DNA of 64,000 nucleotides, taken from NCBI RefSeq assembly GCF_002835935.1, contig NZ_PJCF01000002.1, positions 310,001 to 374,000 of the forward strand. Direction: 5' to 3'. Shown one piece after another: positions 44,895 to 56,814 of this stretch; positions within the stretch are counted from its first letter, which is position 1; each line of letters starts with the position of its first letter. The notes beneath the pieces were generated by a model. The model did not search any database. It worked only from the letters and a program-made list of their open reading frames with translations, and was not told the DNA's origin. The stretch comes from Paraglaciecola sp. MB-3u-78. Its GTDB lineage: Bacteria; Pseudomonadota; Gammaproteobacteria; Enterobacterales; Alteromonadaceae. Made by a program: the position numbers and the translations under genes.

Positions 44895-47624
44895 TTAACC
44901 TTCCACTTTAGTCATATCCCCTGCTTTAATAATTGAGAAGTTTTCTAGTTTCAGATACTTATTCATTACACGTTTGACATCATCAGCAGTTAGAGCTGCC
45001 AGCCTTTGTTCATAAGCTTTGTTCCACTGCATCGTTCTATCTACTATCAAGTTACGGCGTAATGTTCGCACTAACTCTTGGTCCTGGGCGCGGCTCACTT
45101 TTTTTCCTTGTAACAGCCCAGATTTTGCACTTTTAATTTCTTCGTCAGTAAAGCCGTCTTTTAACATACGACTTAGCTCTTCCTTAAAGCCCACTTCAAC
45201 CTTAGCCAAATTTTGTGGTGCACAAATCGCATAAGCCCCTAAGGTGGCTTTGTTATCCTCTGAATTCATAGTCATAAACGAACCCGCCCCATAACTTAAA
45301 CCGTCTTTCTGCCTTAATCTTGTGGCTAGTCGACTATTTAAGAAGCCACCACCAAAGATATAATTACCCAACTCTAATGCCGCTGCATCATCACTGTTTT
45401 CTCCGATAGGAAGCATGATGGCTGCAACAAAAGTCGCGTTTTCTTTGTCTGGTGTATCAAAATCAGTTGGGTTGGCCGCTACGTTTATATAAGGTTCTTC
45501 CACTCGCTTATAAGCACTTTTTGCGAACCAACTGCCATAAAGATTTTCTAAATCAGCTTTAATTTTATTGGTTTCAAAATCTCCAACAACACCCACCTTG
45601 ATGTTATTACCACCAAAAAATGACTTATGGAAAGCTTTTAAATCATCTAATTTAAGGTTGTTAAGACTTTCTAAACTTTCCTCAAAAGTTGGCTGATAGT
45701 TAGGATGACCTTTTTTATAAGGATTTTGCTTACGACCGTATTCGTTAAATGCCAGTTGTTGTGGATCTTGTAGGTTTTTTTCAATATCCACTTTTAAGGT
45801 TGATTTATATTGTTCAAATTCCGTATTGTCGAATTCAGGATCACTCAGCACTTTGTGCATAAGTATTAATGCAGGCTGCAAATTTTCTCTCGTTGTCGTG
45901 ATGTTAGCCACTAACCATTGTGAACTACCAGAAACACTTACCTGCGCTTTTAACTTGTCAAACTCATCTTGAATTTCTTGACGAGATAATTCGCTGGTTC
46001 CACGCATTAACATGGCACTGGTTGCATTACCTATAGTGCCAAGGTTTTGTAAACTGTTTTCAGACCCCATGCTCATCACGATAGAAGCAACCACAGACTC
46101 ACCCCGAGTCTTTTTAGACAATAACGATAGCTCAGTACCATTACTCAATTGAGTCACAACAGTACGTGAGTCGATATTATCAAAGGAGGGTTCAAACACT
46201 TCACCCGCCGCAATTTTTGCACGACCTTGGTAGTCTTTGACCATGTCATTCACATTGGCCACAGCGGGTATTTCTACACGAGCCGGTTTATCTGTTGGGA
46301 TAAAGTGCCCAGCGGTACGATTGTTGCGCTGCAAATAGGTATTCGCTACGCGTTGTACATCTTCGGTGCTGACTTGTTCAATTCTGTCACGATGTAAAAA
46401 GTATAAACGCCAATCGCCCATCCCCAACCATTCGCTTAAATTTAATGCGATACTTTCAGATGAATTAAATGACAATTCAATATTTTTCAATAAGTTGCGC
46501 TTTGAACGTTCAACTTCTTCATTGGTAATAGGTTGAGTACTCAATTCCTCGAGCACCGCTACCATGGCGTCAGAGGCAAGGCTTAGATCCGCTTTTTTAT
46601 CGACCTCTGCAAAATAAATAGCTAGGCCTGGCTCCTGCCACTGGAAATTAAAGCCATAAACACGACTGGCTAATTTCCCTTCTACCAAGGTTTTATGTAA
46701 TCGACCACTTGGCGTGTCACCTAATATTTGACTCAATACATCAATGGCCGCGTAATCTTGGTGTGAGCCGGCAGGAATATGATAAGCAGCTCCTGTCATT
46801 TGCACGTCACCGACTCGCCTGATGGTGACACTTTTTTCACCATCTTGCGCAGGTTCAGCAGTGTAAAGGGGCCTGATTATTCTGTCTGGTTTTGGAATGG
46901 GTGAGAAGTAGGTATCCACTAACCCAATCATATCGGCTTCTGCAAACTTGCCCGCCACAATAAGCGTTGCGTTGTCTGGTTGATAATACATGGTATAAAA
47001 AGCTTTCAATCGATCGATAGGCACATTTTCTAGGTCAGAACGGGCGCCAATGGTCGATTTACCGTAGTTGTGCCACATGTAGGCCGATGCGGCGATCTTC
47101 TGCAGAGTGATACGAAACGGGCTATTCTCACCACGCTCAAATTCGTTACGAACCACTGTCATTTCGCTGTCGAGATCTTTTTTGGCAATAAAAGAATTCA
47201 CCATACGATCTGATTCCATGCTCAGCGCCCAATTAATATTTTTGTCGCTGGCTGAAAAGGTTTCAAAGTAGTTAGTGCGATCAGTCCAAGTGGTGCCATT
47301 TGGACGGGCACCATGAGAACTCAACTCTGCAGGGATGTCTTTATGTTTGGGACTGCCCTTAAAAACTAAATGTTCTAACAGGTGAGCCATGCCGGTTTCA
47401 CCGTAATTTTCATGTTTTGATCCCACATGATAAGTGACGTTAACAGTGACAGTTTCTTTGGTTTGGTCTGGAAATAATAAAACACGTAAGCCGTTATCGA
47501 GATAATATTCGCTGATCCCTTCAACTTCGGTCACTTTTTCAAACTTCTCTTTGGCAAAAACCAAAGATGACGCAACCAAAGTGATACTCATCACTGCGCC
47601 AATAAAAATAGGTCTTTTGAACAT
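44895..47624 (-). CDS. M16 family zinc metalloprotease, double-domain
   Basis: 909 residues, a pitrilysin-type protease with two halves. Signal peptide-like N-terminus MFKRPIFIGAVMSITLVASSLVFAKEKF indicates export. Active site HLLEHLVFKGSP (inverted HxxEH) near residue 83 with downstream E in NEFERGENSPFR. The second half (from ~ residue 490) has the inactive M16 fold, LSNGTELSLLSKKT and NYIFGGGFLNSRLATRLRQKDGLSYGAGS. Length and layout match Alteromonas-type periplasmic M16 peptidases. Confidence 0.92.
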   Translation of the reverse strand: MFKRPIFIGAVMSITLVASSLVFAKEKFEKVTEVEGISEYYLDNGLRVLLFPDQTKETVTVNVTYHVGSKHENYGETGMAHLLEHLVFKGSPKHKDIPAELSSHGARPNGTTWTDRTNYFETFSASDKNINWALSMESDRMVNSFIAKKDLDSEMTVVRNEFERGENSPFRITLQKIAASAYMWHNYGKSTIGARSDLENVPIDRLKAFYTMYYQPDNATLIVAGKFAEADMIGLVDTYFSPIPKPDRIIRPLYTAEPAQDGEKSVTIRRVGDVQMTGAAYHIPAGSHQDYAAIDVLSQILGDTPSGRLHKTLVEGKLASRVYGFNFQWQEPGLAIYFAEVDKKADLSLASDAMVAVLEELSTQPITNEEVERSKRNLLKNIELSFNSSESIALNLSEWLGMGDWRLYFLHRDRIEQVSTEDVQRVANTYLQRNNRTAGHFIPTDKPARVEIPAVANVNDMVKDYQGRAKIAAGEVFEPSFDNIDSRTVVTQLSNGTELSLLSKKTRGESVVASIVMSMGSENSLQNLGTIGNATSAMLMRGTSELSRQEIQDEFDKLKAQVSVSGSSQWLVANITTTRENLQPALILMHKVLSDPEFDNTEFEQYKSTLKVDIEKNLQDPQQLAFNEYGRKQNPYKKGHPNYQPTFEESLESLNNLKLDDLKAFHKSFFGGNNIKVGVVGDFETNKIKADLENLYGSWFAKSAYKRVEEPYINVAANPTDFDTPDKENATFVAAIMLPIGENSDDAAALELGNYIFGGGFLNSRLATRLRQKDGLSYGAGSFMTMNSEDNKATLGAYAICAPQNLAKVEVGFKEELSRMLKDGFTDEEIKSAKSGLLQGKKVSRAQDQELVRTLRRNLIVDRTMQWNKAYEQRLAALTADDVKRVMNKYLKLENFSIIKAGDMTKVEG

Positions 47625-47787
47625 CCGTTTTTCCTTATAATTATGTCAACCATGAGACATGGCTGCTTAGATTAAAGCCTATCAACAATAATTGATTTTG
47701 ATGACCAAAACAATTGATCTCAACATTCATTAATGTGAATTAATGTTACCGGAAATGTACGCAGGAAAAATATGAATAGAACACAAA

Positions 47788-47811
47788 AAAGCCGATTCAC
47801 AGAATCGGCTT
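47788..47811 (-). terminator. Terminator for fadH
   Basis: GCCGATTC-ACA-GAATCGGC (47791-47809). On the minus strand it is followed by TTTTTTGTG; it sits 27 bases past the fadH stop. Confidence 0.85.
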
Positions 47812-47838
47812 TAAAGGTATCACTTTAGAATGGGCATG

Positions 47839-49911
<2,073 letters not shown>

Positions 49912-49928
49912 TTATTGAATTATCGGGC

Positions 49929-50780
49929 TTACATGCCAGATGATTTTTTGTGTAGGTCGGCATAAACAGGTAAACGTTGGGTCTGTCCTGCAGCCATGGC
50001 TTCTTGTACATCGGGCATTTGGAACATGCCGCTTTGCCAGGTGGCCATGTAAGTTAAACTGTCTGCGACATTGTGATCACGTGTGTAGTTAATCATTTCT
50101 TTACAACCTGCCACAGCCATAGGTGAATGCATCGCAATCTTGGCAGCAATTTTCATAACGCCTTTAAGCATGGCGTGTTGATCTTCAAACACTTGATTAA
50201 CAAAGCCACATTCTTTGGCTTCGCTACTTGGCATGTTGCGGCCTGTATAGGCTAATTCGCGGATTAAACCTTGTGGCATTAAATGGGGCAAGCGTTGCAA
50301 CGTACCTACATCAGCAGTCATACCTAACTCTGTTTCTTTAATAGTGAAATAAGCATCTTGGGTACAATAACGACTATCTGCTGCACAGATCATATCCACA
50401 GCCCCCCCGATGACGCCCCCCTGCACGGCGACTAATACCGGCATACGCACTTCTTCAAGTGCATTAAAACTATCTTGTAGTTCAAGTACTAATCTGCGAG
50501 TTCGTTCGGCACGGCGCGCTGGCTCACCTTGAAAGTCTTTTGCCATATTAGTGAAAACTGACAAATCCATTCCAGCACTAAAATGTTTACCCTGGGATGA
50601 AATCACAATCACCCGAGCTTGGGACTCTGCATCAATTTGTCTAACCACCGCTGGCAGCTCCCGCCAAAACGCTGGCACCATACTGTTAAGTGCTTCTGGG
50701 CGACATAATTGGATATGAGCAATATGATTTTCGATGCTCACAGATAACGTTTCTAGCGCAGATAAATCGAAATTCGGCAC
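49929..50780 (-). CDS. Crotonase family, delta(3,5)-delta(2,4)-dienoyl-CoA isomerase-like
   Basis: 283 residues of the enoyl-CoA hydratase/isomerase superfamily. Oxyanion-hole motifs HFSAGMDLSVFT and GGVIGGAVDMICAADSRYCTQD; the latter plus FTIKETELGMTADVGTLQRLP contains the E and D residues that define the dienoyl-CoA isomerase subgroup (ECH1-like). Together with FadH next door it would handle odd-position double bonds. First gene of the operon. Confidence 0.85.
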   Translation of the reverse strand: MPNFDLSALETLSVSIENHIAHIQLCRPEALNSMVPAFWRELPAVVRQIDAESQARVIVISSQGKHFSAGMDLSVFTNMAKDFQGEPARRAERTRRLVLELQDSFNALEEVRMPVLVAVQGGVIGGAVDMICAADSRYCTQDAYFTIKETELGMTADVGTLQRLPHLMPQGLIRELAYTGRNMPSSEAKECGFVNQVFEDQHAMLKGVMKIAAKIAMHSPMAVAGCKEMINYTRDHNVADSLTYMATWQSGMFQMPDVQEAMAAGQTQRLPVYADLHKKSSGM

Positions 50781-50860
50781 AGGTTTTCTCCTTAGGTTAG
50801 CATTGCGTTAATTACTGAAAATCAGTGGATAAAGCCCACACTGTTAACAAAAAATTAAAC

Positions 50861-50900
50861 TAGACAGCGTCAAGATAAAAGCATATGTTGACGCTGTCAA
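50861..50900. promoter_or_regulatory. Twin operators between a TetR gene and the fadH operon
   Basis: TTGACGCTGTCAA (50888-50900) is a perfect 5-3-5 palindrome (TTGAC/GTCAA). TAGACAGCGTCAA (50861-50873) is the same site inverted with one mismatch. Centres are 27 bp apart. Each is followed by GATAA. Confidence 0.65.
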
Positions 50901-50933
50901 GATAACAAACATCAAATTTATTAATAGTCGGTT

Positions 50934-51566
50934 ATGAGTCAACAAATAGAAAAAAAGCCTAAACAAAATAAGCCCAGTTATCATCATGGAGATTTGCGCA
51001 GCACGCTTCTAAATGCTGCCAATGTATTGCTAAAAGAAACGGGTATTGAAAGTTTATCTTTACGCAAGTTAGCCGACAAGGTTGGGGTGTCCCGCACCGC
51101 ACCCTATCATCACTTTAAGGATAAAAATCAATTACTTTGCGCTATAGCTGAACAAGGTTTTGTCCATTGGCAACAAGACGCTGAATTAATTTTTAACCAA
51201 ACAGGATTACGTCCCAAAGAACAATATCGACAGTTTTTTCATGGTTATATTAGTTACGCAGCCGATAATCCAGAATTGTACGACTTGATGTTTGGTCGCA
51301 CCATTTGGAAGCAAAATAGCGCCACTAATGCATTACGTGATGTGGCTTACCCGAGTTTTCATTATCAGGTAGGAATGACTAAAAAATGGCAACAACAAGG
51401 ATTAATGCCCAGCGGTGAAGATACGTTACGTTTGTCCCAAGTCACATGGGGCACTATGCACGGTATAGCCCGCTTATTAATTGACGGCATTTACGCTGAC
51501 CGCAGTCATATTGATGAAATGTGTGATTGCGCGATTAATTTGTTTACACTACAAATAAGTGTTTAA
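50934..51566 (+). CDS. TetR/AcrR family regulator of the dienoyl-CoA operon
   Basis: 210 residues. Helix-turn-helix YHHGDLRSTLLNAANVLLKETGIESLSLRKLADKVGVSRTAPYHHFKDKNQLL (about residues 16-68), with the YHHGDLR start typical of the TetR_C_33 (WHG) subgroup; C-terminal WGTMHGIARLLIDG fits. Divergent from the crotonase-fadH operon across a spacer with two palindromic sites, so it probably senses an acyl-CoA or fatty acid and represses the operon. Confidence 0.9.
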   Translation: MSQQIEKKPKQNKPSYHHGDLRSTLLNAANVLLKETGIESLSLRKLADKVGVSRTAPYHHFKDKNQLLCAIAEQGFVHWQQDAELIFNQTGLRPKEQYRQFFHGYISYAADNPELYDLMFGRTIWKQNSATNALRDVAYPSFHYQVGMTKKWQQQGLMPSGEDTLRLSQVTWGTMHGIARLLIDGIYADRSHIDEMCDCAINLFTLQISV

Positions 51567-51620
51567 CAAAGTTTGTGAGCTTAGGTGTTAATTGCTGAAT
51601 TAGACTAAACGTCTCTGCAT

Positions 51621-51836
51621 TCATTTCCAGCCTTGAACCCATTGTTCTATGTCTTTTAAGTCTCTCCACTTAATCTGTATTGAACGTTTAGACATAATCG
51701 CTTCTGTCAAACATGACATAACAGCTCCCTGTTCATCATATTCGACCTCAATAATGAGGAAGTGCTTTTCTTTATTCAAAGGCACCACTGCAGTCCATTT
51801 ACTGTGTAGTAGTTTTTTGGGGGAGATTTTGTTCAA
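51621..51836 (-). CDS. Small Trp-rich protein (TIGR02450 family)
   Basis: 71 residues: NKISPKKLLHSKWTAVVPLNKEKHFLIIEVEYDEQGAVM, then LTEAIMSKRSIQIKWRDLKDIEQWVQGWK. The SKWTAV and WRDL--WVQGWK blocks match the Trp-rich TIGR02450 family of gammaproteobacteria. Function unknown. Confidence 0.82.
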   Translation of the reverse strand: MNKISPKKLLHSKWTAVVPLNKEKHFLIIEVEYDEQGAVMSCLTEAIMSKRSIQIKWRDLKDIEQWVQGWK

Positions 51837-51993
51837 TATGATTCCTAATGGCTTAAGACTCTGACGTTGCTAATACCTTAGATATTGTCAGAATGACTAA
51901 ACGAAAGGTATCACTTGCTAAAAATGATGACTTGACCTTGAAAATCCCCAAGACTTGCAAATTATCATGGAGATCAACCTAACAAACATATTA

Positions 51994-52872
51994 TTAGGGC
52001 TTGGACATTCTAATGACCACTCGACGGTTTTTAGCGCGAGTACTTTCAGTGGTATTCGGTGATGAATGACGCCTTTCACCATGGCCAGTTACTTCTATTC
52101 GCTCTGGTGAAACGCCCATAGAACTGAAAAACGCTTTTATTTCCACAGCTCTGCGTATAGAAATTTGTTTGTTAATCGCTCGTCCGCCATAACTGTCAGT
52201 ATATCCATCTAACAAAACTAATTCTAAATCCGTATCTTCTTTTAAATATTCGCCAATCATGGCTAAACGTTTCTGTGAGTATTTAGTCAAATTAGTATTA
52301 TTGAATTGATATGTGAGCACGGAATACGCAATGTCTTGAAAACTATAAGGTAATAAATTTGCCACACATTCAGCAAATTGTTCATAAGGTAGTGCAAAAT
52401 TACTGGCGTTTAATCCCACAGCCACTTTGTCATATTGGTTATACCAATCCTGATAATAAATAGTTGGCCAAAAGCCTTTTTCCAACTCAGTCAACATAGT
52501 CCAAGCGGCTTGTTCAGGTAAGTCACCATTGTATTGTTTACGAATGGTCATGTCGGCAATAGTACGTTGTACTTGGCCCGGCATCCATTTTGGTGGCACT
52601 GAATACACAGCCGCGACGCCATAAGATTTAGGCAGACGTAACATATCCAGTTCAAATTCCATATTTAGCTGCTTGGACGCAACACTGCTAAACATAGCCT
52701 CGCCATAGCCAGGAAGTGTATGGCTTAACGTACACTGTAAACGAGTTTCATCTTTAAGTTGCCAAGTTGAATTCTCAACTTTGGCGGTATACTGCCGTAA
52801 TGAAGCCATGGAATTAGCAGACAGCGACACCAAGGTGACACACATAATAGTTTTTATAATTTTATTGATCAT
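51994..52872 (-). CDS. motY: Sodium-driven flagellar motor component MotY
   Basis: 292 residues: signal peptide (...SANSMAS), an N-terminal MotY domain (RQYTAKVENSTWQLKDETRLQCTLSHTLPGYGEAMF), and a C-terminal OmpA-like peptidoglycan-binding domain (LVLLDGYTDSYGGRAINKQISIRRAVEIKAFF, VTGHGERR...NRRVVI). MotY forms the T-ring that anchors PomA/PomB stators. Implies a polar Na+-driven flagellum. Divergent from rnt, a pairing known in Vibrio. Confidence 0.92.
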   Translation of the reverse strand: MINKIIKTIMCVTLVSLSANSMASLRQYTAKVENSTWQLKDETRLQCTLSHTLPGYGEAMFSSVASKQLNMEFELDMLRLPKSYGVAAVYSVPPKWMPGQVQRTIADMTIRKQYNGDLPEQAAWTMLTELEKGFWPTIYYQDWYNQYDKVAVGLNASNFALPYEQFAECVANLLPYSFQDIAYSVLTYQFNNTNLTKYSQKRLAMIGEYLKEDTDLELVLLDGYTDSYGGRAINKQISIRRAVEIKAFFSSMGVSPERIEVTGHGERRHSSPNTTESTRAKNRRVVIRMSKP

Positions 52873-53031
52873 GGATAAGAAGCCCCCTGCTTCTGGACAT
52901 TATATCGACAAAATACCGTAAACGTTTAGTTAATTAAGTTTGATTAAAATTGCGGTGGTTTAACGTTTTAGGCTAGCTACTGAAAAAGAACCTTGTCATA
53001 ATCACTTCTTACAAAAACTCTTTAGGTTTCC

Positions 53032-53658
53032 ATGTCAGAATCATTTGAAATAAAAAATCGTTTTAGGGGATATTTCCCTGTGGTCATTGATGTTGAAACA
53101 GCTGGATTCAATTCACAAAACGATGCACTACTAGAAATTGCCGCGGTCACCACTAGAATGGACGAAAATGGGTTCTTCTACCCAGACAAAACCTTTCATT
53201 ACCATGTGAATCCGTTTGAAGGCGCTAATTTAGAAAAAGCGGCCTTAGATTTTAATGGCATTGATCCTTATTGTGCCCTCAGAGGTGCACTGGACGAAAC
53301 AGAAGTGATGAAAGACCTGTGTAAAAAAGTCCGTAAAGAACAAAAAGCAGCAGATTGCCAACGCTCGGTGATCGTTGCTCACAATGCGGCTTTTGACCAA
53401 AGTTTTGTGAACGCAGCTATTGAGCGCAGCCATATTAAACGCAGTCCCTTCCATCCATTTGTGTCCTTTGATACCACCACATTATCCGGCTTAGCTTTAG
53501 GGCAAACTGTGTTGATAAAAGCCTGCATGGCGGCTGGTATTAGTTTTGATCAAAATGAAGCACACTCAGCCTTGTATGATACAGAAAAAACGGCAGAGTT
53601 ATTTTGCTACATTCTCAACAGATGGCAAAGCTTAGGTGGTTTAGAAGCACATAATTGA
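53032..53658 (+). CDS. rnt: Ribonuclease T
   Basis: 208 residues, DEDDh exonuclease that trims tRNA and stable RNA 3' ends. [13 protein letters not shown] (D, E), [14 protein letters not shown] (D), and [16 protein letters not shown] (H, D) are the catalytic blocks. Divergent from motY across 159 bases. Followed by a near-perfect terminator. Confidence 0.97.
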   Translation: MSESFEIKNRFRGYFPVVIDVETAGFNSQNDALLEIAAVTTRMDENGFFYPDKTFHYHVNPFEGANLEKAALDFNGIDPYCALRGALDETEVMKDLCKKVRKEQKAADCQRSVIVAHNAAFDQSFVNAAIERSHIKRSPFHPFVSFDTTTLSGLALGQTVLIKACMAAGISFDQNEAHSALYDTEKTAELFCYILNRWQSLGGLEAHN

Positions 53659-53668
53659 GGAAAAATTG

Positions 53669-53702
53669 ACATAAAAAAACCGCTTTCGCGGTTTTTTTAT
53701 GT
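53669..53702. terminator. Bidirectional terminator between rnt and peroxiredoxin
   Basis: ACATAAAAAAACCGC-TTTC-GCGG then TTTTTTTATGT: a 15-bp palindromic stem with GC core and A/T runs on both sides; serves both convergent genes. Confidence 0.93.
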
Positions 53703-53718
53703 CTGACTTATTTTTTAA

Positions 53719-54324
53719 TTATAAGCTATCGGCATTCTCAGCTAAGTAACTAGCTACGCCTTCTGGACTATCGACCATACCTTTTGAACCTTGCGTCCAA
53801 CCAGCTGGACATACTTCGCCATGTTCTTCATGGAAGTTTAACGCATCAACCATACGTAACATATCATCAATATTACGACCAAGAGGTAAGTCATTCACAA
53901 CTTGATGACGAACTAAACCAGCTGCATCAATTAAGAAAGAACCACGGAAAGCCACGCCTGCATCAGGATGCTCAACATCATATGCTTGGCATATATCATG
54001 TTTAACATCGGCAACCATAGTGTATTTAACTGGACCAATACCGCCTTCGTTTATAGGCGTATTACGCCACGCGTTATGAGTAAATTGAGAATCGATTGAG
54101 ACAGCAATCACTTCAACACCACGCTTAACAAATTCTTCGTAACGTTTATCAAAAGCTATAAGTTCAGATGGGCAAACGAAGGTGAAATCCAAAGGATAGA
54201 AAAACAATACCGCTTTTTTACCTTTAATAGCTTCACTTAGGGTAAAACTGTCAACAATCTCACCACTGCCTAGTACGGCTGCGGCGGTAAAATCTGGGGC
54301 TGGACGACTAACTAATACACTCAT
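53719..54324 (-). CDS. Typical 2-Cys peroxiredoxin (AhpC/Prx1)
   Basis: 201 residues from MSVLVSRPAPDFTAAAVLGSG; upstream in-frame codons are ignored because CAGGAGAATTTA sits right before this ATG. Peroxidatic cysteine in FYPLDFTFVCPSELIAF near residue 50, resolving cysteine in HGEVCPAGWTQGSKGM near 170. Reduces peroxides in the cytoplasm; the C-terminal tail marks the sensitive 2-Cys type. Confidence 0.95.
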   Translation of the reverse strand: MSVLVSRPAPDFTAAAVLGSGEIVDSFTLSEAIKGKKAVLFFYPLDFTFVCPSELIAFDKRYEEFVKRGVEVIAVSIDSQFTHNAWRNTPINEGGIGPVKYTMVADVKHDICQAYDVEHPDAGVAFRGSFLIDAAGLVRHQVVNDLPLGRNIDDMLRMVDALNFHEEHGEVCPAGWTQGSKGMVDSPEGVASYLAENADSL

Positions 54325-54549
54325 TAAATTCTCCTGTTTATATGATTGAATGGACCACAAGCTGCTAATTATTTCTGTAGGACCAAGTAATATTATAGTT
54401 TTATTATAGCTACTATCAGACATATGAGTGCATTTAGATGAAAAACAATGCTTAGCATGAGAAATAATTCAATGCTAAGTATCTAATTTCAAATGAGTTT
54501 GTTTTTTACACAGCATTAGTAGGAACAATGCTGATATCAAACACTTGAC

Positions 54550-54586
54550 CTTTATGCAAATAACAATTATTCTTATTTGCATAAAG
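54550..54586. promoter_or_regulatory. Fur-like palindrome upstream of bfd
   Basis: CTTTATGCAAATAA (54550-54563) and TTATTTGCATAAAG (54573-54586) are perfect 14-bp inverted arms around CAATTATTC. The inner 19 bases match the E. coli Fur consensus at about 12 positions. It ends 16 bases before the bfd ATG, so it should overlap the promoter. Confidence 0.6.
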
Positions 54587-54602
54587 ATTAATAGAGTGTT
54601 TT

Positions 54603-54797
54603 ATGTACGTTTGTTTATGCCATGGCATCACAGATAAAGCGATTAAACAGGCTGTCTTAGAAGATGGAGTGGGTAATATGCGTCAACTTAAGCAACAGTT
54701 AGGTGTCGGCACGCAATGTGGCAAATGTGTTCAAATGGCGCAAGCCATTATTGACAACACTATTATTGATGGGTCTTTGTTTAAAGAGGTGTGTTAA
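54603..54797 (+). CDS. bfd: Bacterioferritin-associated ferredoxin
   Basis: 64 residues with a 2Fe-2S cluster ligated by MYVCLCHGITD (Cys4, Cys6) and TQCGKCVQMAQ (Cys39, Cys42). Bfd reduces ferric iron stored in bacterioferritin for release. The gene stands alone with a Fur-like palindrome upstream and a terminator downstream; bacterioferritin itself is not in this window. Confidence 0.96.
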   Translation: MYVCLCHGITDKAIKQAVLEDGVGNMRQLKQQLGVGTQCGKCVQMAQAIIDNTIIDGSLFKEVC

Positions 54798-54834
54798 TAC
54801 TGCTTTTCTATCTAATAAATCTCTCGTTATTTAC

Positions 54835-54869
54835 AACAAAAAGCCAGTCACTTTGACTGGCTTTTTGTT
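54835..54869. terminator. Bidirectional terminator after bfd
   Basis: AACAAAAAGCCAGTCA-CTT-TGACTGGCTTTTTGTT, 16-bp stem with A/T tails; also suits the convergent M1 peptidase gene. Confidence 0.92.
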
Positions 54870-54888
54870 GTTTGGATCTCTAATAATG

Positions 54889-56814
54889 TTATTGAACAAA
54901 GCCTTCATTGGCTTTAACAGTTAATGGATGATAACCAGCTTTAGCTTCATCAAAGGCCTTTTTAGCCATCACTTTACCTTCAGGGGTTTGCGATAATGCT
55001 TTATATAAAGGTTTAACTAACTTATTACGACCGATAGATGTTAGATAATCATGCAATCGGGTAAAAGCTGGCTGATACCAATTATTAACGCTGATCAATA
55101 ACCAGCTATGGGCAATCTCATTATTTTTACTATTGGTTAAGGCAAATACTTTATCTAAATCGGCTAATTGCTCTTGACTTAATTTTTCAGGCATATTGTT
55201 TAAAAAATACAACCATTGATGCACTACCCACTTTTCACTACTAATTTCATCAGCCTGAATGCTTCCTGCTAACCAAGCATCTCTTGCTTGATCAACAATA
55301 CTAAAAGCATCAGATTCTGGAACAGGAGCATCCTCAGGGATACCAGGTTGGTAAATCCATTGCTCTATTCTTTGTTTTGATAACTGATCACTATGCTCTT
55401 TAAGTAATGTTTGTTCCAAATAACTAACGAATTGATCTGTTGTGATGCTTTTGAAAGCAAAGGTTTCAAAGTAGCCCAGTAAAAATTGGTCGAAATTTTC
55501 TCTTCCCACTTTGTGCTCTAATTCGCGCAAAAATAATGCGCCTTTCTCATAAGGAATATTACTGAAAACGTCATCAGGATCTCGGCCCCTTAAATCAATG
55601 GCCATAATCTGATCTTTGGCAGGCAACGCATCAATATCTGCCTGCAAATCTTGACGACCTAATACCGCTTCCATCTCAAATCGTTCATCTCCATAGACCA
55701 TCTGCATGATTCGATAAGTCAAATAAGTGGTAAAACCTTCGTTTAACCATAGGTCTCTCCATGTTGCATTAGTCACTGTGTTACCAGACCAAGAATGGGC
55801 TAACTCATGAGCAATCAACGACACTAAACTTTTATCACCAGCTATTACAGTGGGGGTAATAAAAGACAGTCTTGGATTTTCCATACCTCCAAAAGGAAAA
55901 GATGGTGGCAAAATCAATAAGTCGTAGCGATCCCAACTATAAGGGCCAAAGGCTTTTTCCGTGGCAATAAGCATAGACTCAGTATCAGCAAACTCAGCAG
56001 CAGCAGCATCTAAAATACCTTGTTCGGAGTACACCCCGGTGCGCTCGCCCATTGATTTAAAGTGTAAGTCACCTACTGCTAAAGCGATCAGGTATGACGG
56101 GATAGGTTGAGGCATCGAGAATGCATACACCCCGTCTCGTTCGGTGTCAGGATCGTTAGACGCACTCATTACGGCTAGTAATTCCTTAGTGGTACGAATA
56201 GTCGCGTCATAGGTCATTCTGACTTGAGGAGAGTCTTGGAGCGGAATAAAACTGCGAGCATGAATAGCTTGCGCTTGAGTGAATAAAAACGGATGTTTTT
56301 TACCTGCAGTTTGCTCTGGGGTTAACCACTGTACGCCAGATGCTTTAGGTGAGGTCTGATAACTAATCAACACACTATCGGCAGCAGCCGGAACCTCAAT
56401 GGTTAGGGCAGCACCTAAAAACGAATCACCGTTGCCTAAATCAAAATGAACCTCTTTCCCCATAGCAGTAACACTGTTGATAGTTAAGTCACGTGTATCT
56501 AATATCAGTTGCGTTGCATTTGGATCTACTTTCTGAAAATCTAACTCAGCCGTTCCCACTAACACCTTTTTGGCAAAATCCACTGTCAAATCCAAGTTTA
56601 AGTGAGTCACTTTAATAGACTCTGGATTGGCAAACGAATGATAATCCTTACCGACTTGGATCGCATTTGTTGTCACATCAGCAGAAGATACAGATTTATC
56701 TACTTTAGGGTTAGCGGCGGTACTAGATACAGTGTCATTAGATGACATGTCCCCAGAACAACTGCTAAGAATGGTTGCAGTCAATGCAGCAACAATAAAA
56801 TATTTTATAATCAT
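54889..56814 (-). CDS. M1 family aminopeptidase, lipoprotein
   Basis: 641 residues of the leukotriene-A4-hydrolase/aminopeptidase-like branch. Lipobox ATILSSC|S gives a lipid-anchored enzyme. GGMENPRLSF exopeptidase motif near residue 310; zinc site HELAHSWSGN and downstream NEGFTTYLTYRI (HExxH-x18-E); catalytic Y region YEKGALFLREL follows. C-terminal helical domain ends at EGFVQ. Complete. Confidence 0.93.
   Translation of the reverse strand: MIIKYFIVAALTATILSSCSGDMSSNDTVSSTAANPKVDKSVSSADVTTNAIQVGKDYHSFANPESIKVTHLNLDLTVDFAKKVLVGTAELDFQKVDPNATQLILDTRDLTINSVTAMGKEVHFDLGNGDSFLGAALTIEVPAAADSVLISYQTSPKASGVQWLTPEQTAGKKHPFLFTQAQAIHARSFIPLQDSPQVRMTYDATIRTTKELLAVMSASNDPDTERDGVYAFSMPQPIPSYLIALAVGDLHFKSMGERTGVYSEQGILDAAAAEFADTESMLIATEKAFGPYSWDRYDLLILPPSFPFGGMENPRLSFITPTVIAGDKSLVSLIAHELAHSWSGNTVTNATWRDLWLNEGFTTYLTYRIMQMVYGDERFEMEAVLGRQDLQADIDALPAKDQIMAIDLRGRDPDDVFSNIPYEKGALFLRELEHKVGRENFDQFLLGYFETFAFKSITTDQFVSYLEQTLLKEHSDQLSKQRIEQWIYQPGIPEDAPVPESDAFSIVDQARDAWLAGSIQADEISSEKWVVHQWLYFLNNMPEKLSQEQLADLDKVFALTNSKNNEIAHSWLLISVNNWYQPAFTRLHDYLTSIGRNKLVKPLYKALSQTPEGKVMAKKAFDEAKAGYHPLTVKANEGFVQ

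Noticed and set aside
54325-54423. Long N-terminal extension of the peroxiredoxin
   Set aside because: The extra 33 residues do not resemble the family, and a strong ribosome site precedes the internal ATG at 54324.
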